64,000 nt of DNA. Origin: Alistipes excrementigallinarum (GTDB lineage Bacteria > Bacteroidota > Bacteroidia > Bacteroidales > Rikenellaceae). Under the pieces are notes generated by a model. The model searched no databases, was not told where the DNA came from, and saw only the letters and a list, made by a program, of their open reading frames with translations. This document shows positions 43,301 to 51,313 of the stretch, piece by piece. Location: assembly GCA_019112825.1 (NCBI GenBank), contig DXIP01000020.1, positions 5,401-69,400 of the forward strand. The letters run 5' to 3'. The position numbers and the translations under genes were made by a program. The number at the start of each line of letters is the position of its first letter. Within the stretch, counting starts at the first letter, position 1.

Positions 43301-43308
43301 TATCTTTG
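43301..43308 (+). promoter_or_regulatory. -7 box at the M16 protease start
   Basis: TATCTTTG ends 5 nt before the ATG at 43314, so the transcript would start at or next to the start codon (leaderless). A TTTG lies 14 nt further upstream, closer than usual. Confidence 0.6.
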
Positions 43309-43313
43309 CATCC

Positions 43314-44552
43314 ATGATTGCCTACCGTACCAAACGTCTTGCCAACGGGCTGACGGTCGTCGTGAACCGCGACCGCCAGTCGAAACTCGCCGCGGTGAAC
43401 ATCCTCTACCGGGTCGGCGCCCGCAACGAGCGTCCCGACCGGACGGGCTTCGCCCATCTGTTCGAGCACCTGATGTTCCGTGGCACGCGCCGCATCCCCA
43501 ACTTCGACCTCCCGGTCCAGATGGCCGCCGGCGACAACAACGCCTTTACCAACAACGACTATACCGATTTCTACATCACGCTGCCGAAGGACAACATCGA
43601 GACGGCGCTCTGGCTCGAGAGCGACCGCATGGAGGGGTTGGACATCACCTCCGAGAAGCTCGAAACGGAGAAGCGCGTGGTCATCGAGGAGTTCCGCCAG
43701 CGCTACCTCAACCAGCCCTACGGCGACCAGCAGATGCTGCTGCGGGCGCTGGCCTACAAGGTCCACCCCTACCGCTGGTCGACCATCGGACTGACACCCG
43801 ACCACATCGCCGCCGCCTCGCTCGACGAGGTGCGCCGCTTCTACCGCGACCACTATCACCCCGGCAACGCCATCCTCTCGCTCTCGGCCGACATCGACGA
43901 GGAGCGGATGCTCGACCTCGCGGAGCGTTACTTCGGCCAGATTGCCCCCCGCACGGTGACCGAAGAGCCCATCGCGCAGGAGCCTCCGCAGCGGGAGGCG
44001 CGCCGCGAGGAGGTCGAGCGCGACGTGCCGGCCACGGCCATCTCCATCGCCTACCACATGGGCGACCGCCTCTCGCCCGACTTCTACACGGCCGACCTGG
44101 TCTCGGACCTGCTGGCCGGCGGCGACTCGGGGCGGCTCTACAACCGCCTGGTCAAGGAGCGCAGGCTGCTGGCCAGCGTCAACGCCTACATCACGGGCGA
44201 CCGCGACCCGGGACTCTTCGTCTTCACGGGACAGCTGCTCCCCGAGACGACGCCCGAGCAGGCCGAAGAGGCGCTGCTGGGCGAGATGGAGGAGCTCTGC
44301 CGCACCCCGGCCGGCGACTACGAGACCGAGAAGGTCAAGAACAAGTTCGAGGCCAACACCCTCTTCGGCGAGCTGAACGTGATGAACAAGGCGATGAACC
44401 TCGGCTTCTACGAGATGCTGGGCGACCTGGCCCTCATCAACGCCGAGGTAGACCGCTACCGCAGCGTCACGGCCGACGACATCATCGACTTCAGCCGCCG
44501 GACCTTCCGCGCGGAGAACTCCTCGACACTCATCTACAAGGCACGCTCATGA
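43314..44552 (+). CDS. M16-family zinc protease (active subunit)
   Basis: 412 residues from the ATG at 43314. The zinc motif HLFEH (His48, Glu51, His52) and the third ligand in EKRVVIEEF (Glu125/126) are intact. Family blocks: GFAHLFEHLMFRGTRRIPNFD, AGDNNAFTNNDYTDFYITLP, and LLAGGDSGRLYNRLVKERRLL. It cleaves peptides, probably in the periplasm or at the membrane; no signal peptide is visible. Overlaps the next gene by 4 nt (ATGA). Confidence 0.94.
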   Translation: MIAYRTKRLANGLTVVVNRDRQSKLAAVNILYRVGARNERPDRTGFAHLFEHLMFRGTRRIPNFDLPVQMAAGDNNAFTNNDYTDFYITLPKDNIETALWLESDRMEGLDITSEKLETEKRVVIEEFRQRYLNQPYGDQQMLLRALAYKVHPYRWSTIGLTPDHIAAASLDEVRRFYRDHYHPGNAILSLSADIDEERMLDLAERYFGQIAPRTVTEEPIAQEPPQREARREEVERDVPATAISIAYHMGDRLSPDFYTADLVSDLLAGGDSGRLYNRLVKERRLLASVNAYITGDRDPGLFVFTGQLLPETTPEQAEEALLGEMEELCRTPAGDYETEKVKNKFEANTLFGELNVMNKAMNLGFYEMLGDLALINAEVDRYRSVTADDIIDFSRRTFRAENSSTLIYKARS

Positions 44553-45832
44553 TGAAACAACCGCCCCTGATTATCCCCTCGCAGGTCGATGTAACGCCGG
44601 CCGAACTGCACACGCTGCCTAACGGCGTGCGGCTCTACACCCTTGCGGCCCCCGAATTCGAGGTGCTGCGCATCTCGTTCGTCTTCCGCGCCGGCACGGC
44701 CCGTCAGCGGGAGTTCTTCACCGCCTCGACGACCGCCAACATGCTCGCCGAAGGGAGCCGCGGGATGACGGCGCAGCAGATTGCCGAACGGCTCGACTAC
44801 TACGGCTCGTGGTACGATGCCAACATCGACCGCGACTACGCCTACATCAGTTTCGCCGCCCTCTCGAAGTTCGTACCCCAGACGCTCGAGGTGGCCCGGG
44901 AGATTCTGCTCCGCCCGCTCTTCCCCGAGGAGGAGCTGCGCAGCTACTGCGCGAAGCGCCGCCAGCGGCTCACCATCGACCGCACGAAGGTCGACGTGCG
45001 GGCCCGCGAGGCCTTTGCCCAGGCGCTCTTCGGGACGACGCACCCCTACGGCATTGCGGCGCCGACCGAGGCCTACGACGCGGTGACGCGGCAGGCCGTC
45101 GAGCGCTTCTACCGCGAACACTACACCGCCGACCAGACGCTGGTGGTCTGCAGCGGCCGCATCGGAGCACAGGAGCTCGATGCCGTCGGACGCCTTGCCG
45201 GCGCCCTTGCGACCTCCGCGGCCGGCGCCGAGGAGCCCATGCCGGCACCCGAGACTACCCACAGGCTCATCCTGCCCCATGCCGGGGCGGTGCAGTCGGC
45301 CATCCGCATCGGGCGGCTGCTCTTCCCGCGGCAGCATCCCGACTTTCTGGGCATGCAGGTGGTGGCCATGCTGCTGGGCGGCTACTTCGGCTCGCGTCTG
45401 ATGCAAAACCTGCGCGAGCGCAACGGATTCACCTACGGCGTGGTGGCCGCCATGGTCAACTTCGAGCAGGCGGGCTACTTCGCCGTCGCAACACAGGTGG
45501 GCAGCGAGGTGACGGCCGAGGCGCTGGGCCAAATCTATGCCGAAATCGAGCGTCTGCGCAACGAGCCGGTCTCCGAGGAGGAGCTCTCGCTGGTGCGGAA
45601 CATGATGGTCGGCGAGATGCTGCGCATCCTCGACGGCCCCTTCGGCATCGCCGACGTGACGATTGAGAACCTGCTCTGCGGCGACGGCAACGAGGTCATC
45701 GAGCAGAACATCCGCCGCATCCGGGCCATCACCCCCGCCGAGGTGCAGCGCCTGGCGCGACAGTATCTGGCCCACGAGGATTTGGTGACGGTCGTCGTCG
45801 GCGACCCCGAACTCGGCACGCTGCCCGAGTAG
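44549..45832 (+). CDS. M16-family protease-like protein (inactive subunit)
   Basis: 427 residues from the ATG at 44549. It has the two M16 domains (TLPNGVRLYTLAAPEFEVLRISFVFRAGTARQ, then GGYFGSRLMQNLRERNGFTYGVVAAM) but the HxxEH motif is replaced by TTANMLAEG, so it cannot bind zinc. Such inactive partners pair with an active M16 subunit, as in mitochondrial processing peptidase. Its coupling to the first gene fits a heterodimer. A longer open frame upstream belongs to the first gene. Confidence 0.92.
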   Translation: MMKQPPLIIPSQVDVTPAELHTLPNGVRLYTLAAPEFEVLRISFVFRAGTARQREFFTASTTANMLAEGSRGMTAQQIAERLDYYGSWYDANIDRDYAYISFAALSKFVPQTLEVAREILLRPLFPEEELRSYCAKRRQRLTIDRTKVDVRAREAFAQALFGTTHPYGIAAPTEAYDAVTRQAVERFYREHYTADQTLVVCSGRIGAQELDAVGRLAGALATSAAGAEEPMPAPETTHRLILPHAGAVQSAIRIGRLLFPRQHPDFLGMQVVAMLLGGYFGSRLMQNLRERNGFTYGVVAAMVNFEQAGYFAVATQVGSEVTAEALGQIYAEIERLRNEPVSEEELSLVRNMMVGEMLRILDGPFGIADVTIENLLCGDGNEVIEQNIRRIRAITPAEVQRLARQYLAHEDLVTVVVGDPELGTLPE

Positions 45833-45954
45833 TCCGGACCGAATCCGCGGGACGCAAAGCAACCGGGTTGCAGAGATGCGGAGGCGCCCCGCGCCGCGCA
45901 CGCAGGCGGAAGCCCCCGACGCCGGCCGACAGGCTCCGCCCTGCAGAAAAAGCG

Positions 45955-45996
45955 AACCCCGGAGGGACCCATGAATAAAGATTCCTCCGGGGTTTT
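45955..45996. terminator. Bidirectional terminator between the M16 pair and rsmA
   Basis: AACCCCGGAGG (45955-45965) pairs perfectly over 11 bp with CCTCCGGGGTT (45984-45994). The loop is 18 nt, with TTTT on the plus side. Confidence 0.75.
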
Positions 45997-46033
45997 CCAT
46001 ACGGCACCCGCTCTTCGGAGCGTCCGTCTTACG

Positions 46034-47083
46034 TCAGGCTCCGGTCGGACCGGCCGCCCCCTGGTTGCGCTCCGCCGGTGCATCCGCCCCTGCGCCGTCT
46101 GCGGAGGCAGCTCCGATGTGTGCCGCCACCCAGCGCGTCAGCTCGACGAACTCGGCCACCGACAGCGTCTCGGCACGCCGTGAAAAGAAGGGGTGCTCCT
46201 CGCCGCCAAAGTTGCCGAAGACGGCCCGGAGCGAGTTGCGCAGCATCTTGCGCCGCTGGCCGAACGACGCCTTGACCACCCGCACGAAGAGCCGCTCGTC
46301 GCAGTCGAGCCGCTCGACGCCGTTGCGGCGCAGGCGGATGACGGCGCTCTTGACCTTCGGAGGGGGATTGAAGACCGTCTCGTTGACCGTGAAGAGGTAT
46401 TCGATGTCGTACCACGCCTGCAGCAGCACGCTCAGGATGCCGTACTCCTTCGAGCCGGGAGGCTCGGCCAGACGTACGGCCACCTCGCGCTGAATCATCC
46501 CGACGCATTCGGGCACCAGGTCGCGGTTCTCCAGGATTTTGAAGAAAATCTGGGACGAAATGTTGTAAGGGAAGTTGCCAATCACCTTCACCCCGCGCGG
46601 AAAGAGGTCGCGGAGCTCCATCCGCAGGAAATCGCCCTCCATAAGGCGCGGCGTAAACTCGGGATAGTGGTCGTGCAGGTAGGCGACGCTCTCGGAGTCG
46701 ATTTCGGCGCCGTAGGTAACGATGTCGCGGCGCTGCAGCAGGAAGCGGGTCAGGACCCCCATGCCGCACCCCACCTCGAGTACGTCGCAGGCGCCGCCGG
46801 CAGGCACATCCGCCTCCTGTCCGGAGGCTTCGGACGGCACGGAGGGCTTCGGCGCGCTCTTCGCCGTGGAGCTCGCCACGACTGCGGTGTCCGATGCCGC
46901 GTCTCCGTTTGGCGCATTGTTCGCTTTAGGCGCGGCGTCCGTCTCCGGCGCGGCACAGTGGAAGGAGCCGTCGGGTGTGGCCACGAGGGCGCCGCCCGAG
47001 AGCGCGTCGCAGATTTTGCGGGCAATGTTGAGGTCGACCAGGAAATGCTGGCCCAACGATTTTTTGGCTCTGACTTCGGTCAT
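46034..47083 (-). CDS. rsmA: 16S rRNA (adenine1518/1519-N6) dimethyltransferase
   Basis: 349 residues from the ATG at 47083 (MTEVRAKKSLGQHFLVD), well above the usual ~260-290. It dimethylates two adjacent adenines in helix 45 of 16S rRNA. SAM motif I is VLEVGCGMGVLT (101-112) and the catalytic NFPYNIS is intact. The excess is a ~68-residue low-complexity insert (about 31-98, Ala, Pro, Ser and Thr) placed between KICDALSG and motif I. The longer open frame upstream crosses the TATCTTTG box, so the 47083 start is chosen. Confidence 0.93.
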   Translation of the reverse strand: MTEVRAKKSLGQHFLVDLNIARKICDALSGGALVATPDGSFHCAAPETDAAPKANNAPNGDAASDTAVVASSTAKSAPKPSVPSEASGQEADVPAGGACDVLEVGCGMGVLTRFLLQRRDIVTYGAEIDSESVAYLHDHYPEFTPRLMEGDFLRMELRDLFPRGVKVIGNFPYNISSQIFFKILENRDLVPECVGMIQREVAVRLAEPPGSKEYGILSVLLQAWYDIEYLFTVNETVFNPPPKVKSAVIRLRRNGVERLDCDERLFVRVVKASFGQRRKMLRNSLRAVFGNFGGEEHPFFSRRAETLSVAEFVELTRWVAAHIGAASADGAGADAPAERNQGAAGPTGA

Positions 47084-47452
47084 GGGTGCAAAGATACGAA
47101 AAGGGTGACAGAGCGCCAAACCGGAAGCCGGGTTTTCGCCTGTCTAAGAGGGCGCTCCATCGGCTCCGTCACGCAGACAGGGAGCAGCCTTCACCACTCC
47201 CTGTCCTCTTCTTGCTTCTTACTTCGGGTTCGGGAAGGTCGTCGCAACCCTCCGCAAGGTTCATTCCCCGCAGCATCCGGTCCCGGAACGACCGCCCCGG
47301 TGCCTCAACGACACGAAGCCTTACCGACTCAGCGGCGTCCCTTGCACAAACGGAAGTTGCCCCTGCCGGCTCAACGGCGGCTTTTGCACAACCGGGAACC
47401 ACTCTGCCGGTTCAGCGCCCCTCCTGCACAACCGGGCAACTACCCCACCGGC
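47084..47452. repeat. Spacer with 40-43-bp tandem repeats
   Basis: 369 nt between rsmA and a small membrane protein. From about 47300 to 47480 there are four tandem units with consensus TTGCACAACCGGGAA, then ACnCYnCCGGCTCAGCGGCGGC; copies begin near 47342, 47384, 47424 and 47467. The last unit contains the stop codon and final codons of the gene at 47453-47713. A GACAGGGAG/CTCCCTGTC hairpin lies at 47176-47205. No other gene is seen. Confidence 0.75.
47089..47096 (-). promoter_or_regulatory. -7 box at the rsmA start
   Basis: TATCTTTG ends 5 nt before the ATG at 47083, giving a leaderless or nearly leaderless transcript, the same layout as the M16 gene. Confidence 0.6.
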
Positions 47453-47713
47453 TCAGCGGCGGCCTCGGCGCAAGCGGGAGCGGTTCTTCTTCTCCTCCTT
47501 CTGTTCCTTGCGCTCCTGCGCACGGCGCGCCTGGCGCAACCTCCGCTGCGTGACGCGGAACGAATAGAGCAGGCCGACGAAGCCCACGCCCAGCACGGCA
47601 ACCCAGAACCAGACGGCGATGCCCGACGGCATGTATTCGACGGCATAGATGATGCCCGCAATGGCCACGACCATCATCAGCAGCCGCAGTCCCTGCAACA
47701 GTTTCTCTTTCAT
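47453..47713 (-). CDS. Small two-helix membrane protein
   Basis: 86 residues. Two membrane segments (~8-25 and ~33-50), then a strongly basic tail (RRLRQARRAQERKEQKEEKKNRS, ending RLRRGRR). The tail end is encoded by a repeat unit. Family not recognised. It precedes rsmA on the same strand, with the next small membrane protein 26 nt upstream, so the two may be one unit. Confidence 0.65.
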   Translation of the reverse strand: MKEKLLQGLRLLMMVVAIAGIIYAVEYMPSGIAVWFWVAVLGVGFVGLLYSFRVTQRRLRQARRAQERKEQKEEKKNRSRLRRGRR

Positions 47714-47739
47714 AGGCTCAGAATCTCAGTTTAGGCCCC

Positions 47740-47964
47740 TCAGGGGAGTTTGTGCGGATTGACCTCGTCGAGGTGGCGCCGCCGCTTCTTCTTGTATTCG
47801 TTCCAGGTCATGCCCGCACCCGCCAGCACGAAGAGGAAGGCAATGAGCAAATCGAGCAGACAGACACACGCCGGCCGTGCCACAAGCCAATAGATGTTGA
47901 CCCCCAGCCACACGACAGTCGCACAGAAAAACACTAAGGCAAGAGTAAAGGTCTTCTTATTCAT
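47740..47964 (-). CDS. Small two-helix membrane protein
   Basis: 74 residues from the ATG at 47964 (MNKKTFTLALVFFC). Two membrane segments (~5-25 and ~33-52) and a basic end (KKKRRRHLDEVN). Family not recognised. A longer frame upstream is not supported by composition. Confidence 0.6.
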   Translation of the reverse strand: MNKKTFTLALVFFCATVVWLGVNIYWLVARPACVCLLDLLIAFLFVLAGAGMTWNEYKKKRRRHLDEVNPHKLP

Positions 47965-48102
47965 AGGCGTTCGTTTTAGGTTACATCGGGCCCCGCACCG
48001 GCTCCGGGCAGTGCCCGGACGACGCAAAGGTCCCTTATCTCGCGCACCGGAGAGACCCCTGCCGGCGGCACTGAAAACCGCCGGAAACGCCTCACCGGAG
48101 CA

Positions 48103-50307
48103 TCAGTTGCCCTGCTCGCAGATGAACTTGATGCGCACCAGACGAATCTCCTCCTCCGTATAGTCGGGACCCAGCTCCTTGATGGCCACATCGAGCGAAT
48201 CGCTCTCGGCATCCTCCTTGAAGTAGAGGTAGATGTCGTCGGCCTTGTCCTCGTCCATGAACTCGCGGATGTAGTAGGAGATGTCGAGCTTCGTTCCCGA
48301 GTTGACGATGCCCTCGATTTCGGTCAGCAGCTCGTCGAAGTCGAGGTCCTTGGCGCGGGCGATGTCCTCGAAGTCCATCTTGCGGTCGATGGACTGGATG
48401 ATGAATATCTTGTTGCCCGACTTGTTGCCCACCGACTTGACAATCATGTCCTGCGGGCGGATAATCTCCTTCTCCTCGACGTAGGCCTTGATGAGCTTGA
48501 CGAACTCCTCGCCGAACTTGCGCGCCTTGCCCACGCCCACGCCCGTGATGTTCTGCATCTCCTCGAGCGTGATGGGGTACTGCACCGACATGTCCTCGAG
48601 CGAGGGGTCCTGGAAGATGACGAAGGGGGGCAGCCCGTGCTTCTTGGCCACCTTCTTGCGCAGGTCCTTGAGCATCGCGAAGAGCTCCTCGTCGGCCGCT
48701 CCGCCCTTGCCCATCGGCGCCACCGCCTCAATCTCCTTCTCCTCGGCGTCGTAGTCGTGGTCGAGCGTCACGGTCACGGGGAAGGGCATGGCGATGTAGT
48801 TCTCACCCTTGCGGTTGATGGAAATCAGACCGTAGTTCTCGATATTCTTGTCGACCAGTCCGAGGATGAGCGCCTGACGCACCACGGCGCCCCAGAAGCG
48901 GGCATCGTGGTCGGCTCCGGCGCCGAACCACTTCGACTTGTTGTGGCCGTAGCTCTTGATGAGGGCCGTATTCTTGCCCAGCAGCACGTTGATGAGGTAG
49001 TCGCTCTTGAACTTGTCGCCGATGTCGCGCAGCGCCTCGAGCGCCATCTTCAGCTCGGCCTTGGCGTCGACCTTGGGCTTGGGGTTGCGGCAGTTGTCGC
49101 AGTTGCCGCAGTTCTCCTCGGTATACTCCTCGCCGAAGTAGTGCAGCAGCGTCTTGCGGCGGCACATCGAGCTCTCGGCATAGGAGACCGTCTCGAGCAG
49201 CAGCAGCTTGCCGATTTCCTGCTCGGCAATGGGCTTGCCCTGCATGAACTTCTCGAGCTTCTGGATATCCTTGTAGCTGTAGAAGGCCAGGCAGTACCCC
49301 TCGCCGCCGTCGCGGCCCGCACGGCCCGTCTCCTGGTAGTAGCCCTCGAGCGACTTGGGCATGTCGTAGTGAATCACGTAGCGCACGTCGGGCTTGTCGA
49401 TGCCCATGCCGAAGGCAATCGTCGCCACAATCACGTCGACACGCTCCATGAGGAAGTCGTCCTGGTTGGCAGCACGCGTCGAGGCATCCATGCCGGCATG
49501 GTAGGCGCGTGCCTTGATGCCGTTGGCCAAGAGCAGCTCGGTGAGCTCCTCGACCTTCTTGCGGCTCAGGCAGTAGATGATGCCGCTCTTGCCCTCGTTC
49601 TGCTTGATGAAGCGGATGATGTCGTGGTCGACGTTGTGCTTGGGCCTTATTTCATAATAGAGGTTGGGACGGTTGAACGACGACTTGAAGACCGAGGCGT
49701 CGGTCATGCCCAGGTTCTTCTGGATGTCCATCTGCACCTTGGGGGTGGCGGTGGCCGTCAGGGCAATGAGCGGCGCCGGGCCTATTTCGTTGATGATGGG
49801 GCGTATACGGCGGTACTCGGGCCGGAAGTCGTGGCCCCACTCCGAGATGCAGTGCGCCTCGTCGATGGCGTAGAACGAAATTTTGATTTTGCGCAGGAAG
49901 GCAACGTTGTCCTCCTTGGTCAGCGATTCGGGGGCGAAGTAGAGCAGCTTGGTCTTCCCAGCGAGCACGTCGGAGCGGACCTGCTGCACGGCCGTCTTGT
50001 TGAGCGACGAGTTGAGGAAGTGCGCAATGCCCGACTCGGCCGAGAAGGTACGCATGGAGTCCACCTGATTCTTCATCAGGGCGATGAGCGGCGAGATGAC
50101 AATCGCCACACCCTCCATCAGAAGCGCCGGAAGCTGGTAGCACAATGATTTGCCGCCGCCCGTTGGCATCAATACAAAGGTATCCCTGCCGGCCAACACG
50201 TTACGGATGACGGCTTCCTGGTTCCCTTTGAACGATGAGAATCCGAAGTACTCCTTCAGCTTCTCGTGCAACAGCGATGATTGTTCCTTTTCCTGCTCCT
50301 GTTTCAT
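48103..50307 (-). CDS. recQ: ATP-dependent DNA helicase RecQ
   Basis: 734 residues from the ATG at 50307. 3'-5' DNA helicase for repair and recombination. Walker A PTGGGKSLCYQLPA, DEAH box YAIDEAHCISEWGHDFRPEY, motif VI QETGRAGRDGG, the RQC zinc Cys (CRRKTLLHYFG, ENCGNCDNC), a winged helix, and a HRDC domain (~580-650). The C-terminal ~110 residues extend past HRDC. The in-frame ATG at 50343 is rejected because it lies at the -7 box, upstream of the likely transcript start. Confidence 0.97.
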   Translation of the reverse strand: MKQEQEKEQSSLLHEKLKEYFGFSSFKGNQEAVIRNVLAGRDTFVLMPTGGGKSLCYQLPALLMEGVAIVISPLIALMKNQVDSMRTFSAESGIAHFLNSSLNKTAVQQVRSDVLAGKTKLLYFAPESLTKEDNVAFLRKIKISFYAIDEAHCISEWGHDFRPEYRRIRPIINEIGPAPLIALTATATPKVQMDIQKNLGMTDASVFKSSFNRPNLYYEIRPKHNVDHDIIRFIKQNEGKSGIIYCLSRKKVEELTELLLANGIKARAYHAGMDASTRAANQDDFLMERVDVIVATIAFGMGIDKPDVRYVIHYDMPKSLEGYYQETGRAGRDGGEGYCLAFYSYKDIQKLEKFMQGKPIAEQEIGKLLLLETVSYAESSMCRRKTLLHYFGEEYTEENCGNCDNCRNPKPKVDAKAELKMALEALRDIGDKFKSDYLINVLLGKNTALIKSYGHNKSKWFGAGADHDARFWGAVVRQALILGLVDKNIENYGLISINRKGENYIAMPFPVTVTLDHDYDAEEKEIEAVAPMGKGGAADEELFAMLKDLRKKVAKKHGLPPFVIFQDPSLEDMSVQYPITLEEMQNITGVGVGKARKFGEEFVKLIKAYVEEKEIIRPQDMIVKSVGNKSGNKIFIIQSIDRKMDFEDIARAKDLDFDELLTEIEGIVNSGTKLDISYYIREFMDEDKADDIYLYFKEDAESDSLDVAIKELGPDYTEEEIRLVRIKFICEQGN

Positions 50308-50344
50308 TGTCGTCTGCACAGTCTCTAAAATCACAAAATTCATC

Positions 50345-50352
50345 CAAAGATA
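50345..50352 (-). promoter_or_regulatory. -7 box for recQ
   Basis: TATCTTTG on the minus strand. It sits next to the upstream in-frame ATG at 50343, so the second ATG at 50307 with a ~30-nt leader is the better start. Confidence 0.65.
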
Positions 50353-50374
50353 AAAATTTTTTCGGAAAAAAGCA

Positions 50375-50382
50375 TAACTTTG
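50375..50382 (+). promoter_or_regulatory. -7 box for lptB and its operon
   Basis: TAACTTTG on the plus strand, 22 nt before the lptB ATG. Divergent from the recQ box 22 bp away. Confidence 0.6.
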
Positions 50383-50404
50383 TCAAAAATTTATTCGGCA
50401 AAAC

Positions 50405-51304
50405 ATGCGTCTCTACACCAGCGAACTCGTCAAGAAATACAAGACCCGCACGGTGGTCAATCACGTCTCCATCGATGTCCGGCAGGGAGAAATCGTCGGT
50501 CTGCTCGGACCCAACGGAGCGGGCAAGACGACGACCTTCTACATGATTGTGGGGCTTATCAAACCCAACGAGGGGCAGATATTTCTCGAGAACGACGAGG
50601 GCGTGGTGACCGAGCTCACGCACGAACCGGTCTACCGCCGCGCACAGATGGGCGTCGGCTATCTGGCCCAGGAGGCGTCGGTCTTCCGCCGGCTCTCGGT
50701 CGAGGACAACATCCGGGCCGTGCTCGAAATGACCGACTACTCGAAGCAGTACCAGCAGGAGCGCGTCGAGGCGCTCATCGAGGAGTTCCGCCTGCAGAAG
50801 GTGCGCAAGAGCCTCGGCATCCAGCTCTCGGGCGGCGAGCGGCGCCGTACGGAGATTGCCCGCGCGGTGGCCATCAACCCCGCCTTCATCCTGCTCGACG
50901 AGCCCTTTGCGGGTGTCGACCCCATCGCCGTGGAGGACATCCAGTCGATTGTCGCCACCCTGAAGCACAAGAACATCGGCGTCATTATCACCGACCACAA
51001 CGTCGACGAGACGCTGGCCATCACCGACCGCACCTACCTGCTCTACGAGGGCAAAATCCTCAAGACGGGTACGGCCGAGGAGCTGGCCGCCGACCCGATG
51101 GTGCGCAAGGTCTACCTCGGACAGCACTTCGAGCTCAAGAAGAGCCACCAAATCACCCAGGACATGAAAAACCGCAAGGCGGCCGAGGCCGCGCCCCGGA
51201 CTTCGGAGGCGGACGCAGCTCAGAAGCCGGCGGATGCCGCAGCGCCCGACGGCGGAGCGGAAGCGGACGCCGGGGCGGAAACCGGGACGCCGAAAAACGA
51301 GTAA
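50405..51304 (+). CDS. lptB: LPS export ABC transporter ATP-binding protein LptB
   Basis: 299 residues. Cytosolic ATPase of the LptB2FG transporter that extracts lipopolysaccharide from the inner membrane. Walker A LLGPNGAGKTTTFYMIVG, ABC signature LSGGERRRTEIARAVA, Walker B FILLDEPFAGVDP, switch His in ITDHNVDETL, and HFELKKSH after. The core is ~245 residues; the last ~50 (KAAEAAPRTSEADAAQ, to the end) are an added low-complexity tail. First gene of lptB-aroA-aroC-prmC-recX-M23. Confidence 0.96.
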   Translation: MRLYTSELVKKYKTRTVVNHVSIDVRQGEIVGLLGPNGAGKTTTFYMIVGLIKPNEGQIFLENDEGVVTELTHEPVYRRAQMGVGYLAQEASVFRRLSVEDNIRAVLEMTDYSKQYQQERVEALIEEFRLQKVRKSLGIQLSGGERRRTEIARAVAINPAFILLDEPFAGVDPIAVEDIQSIVATLKHKNIGVIITDHNVDETLAITDRTYLLYEGKILKTGTAEELAADPMVRKVYLGQHFELKKSHQITQDMKNRKAAEAAPRTSEADAAQKPADAAAPDGGAEADAGAETGTPKNE

Positions 51305-51313
51305 ATTCCAGTC

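Larger units (their letters stand above)
42944..43313. other. Divergent nifJ/M16 intergenic region, 370 nt
   Basis: The nifJ side is AT-rich and has the TATATTTG box (43004-43011). The middle is GC-rich with a 17-nt inverted repeat (GCGGAGAG-C-CTCTCCGC, 43209-43225). The M16 side has the TATCTTTG box 6 nt before the ATG. No gene is seen. Confidence 0.55.

Noticed and set aside
34277..47480. CRISPR array at the tandem-repeat spacers (34.3 kb and 47.3 kb)
   Set aside because: Repeats are degenerate, directly abutting or irregularly spaced, with no unique spacers and no cas genes.
50308..50343. Upstream ATG of recQ at 50343
   Set aside because: It adjoins the -7 box, so it lies before the expected transcript start; 50307 fits better.
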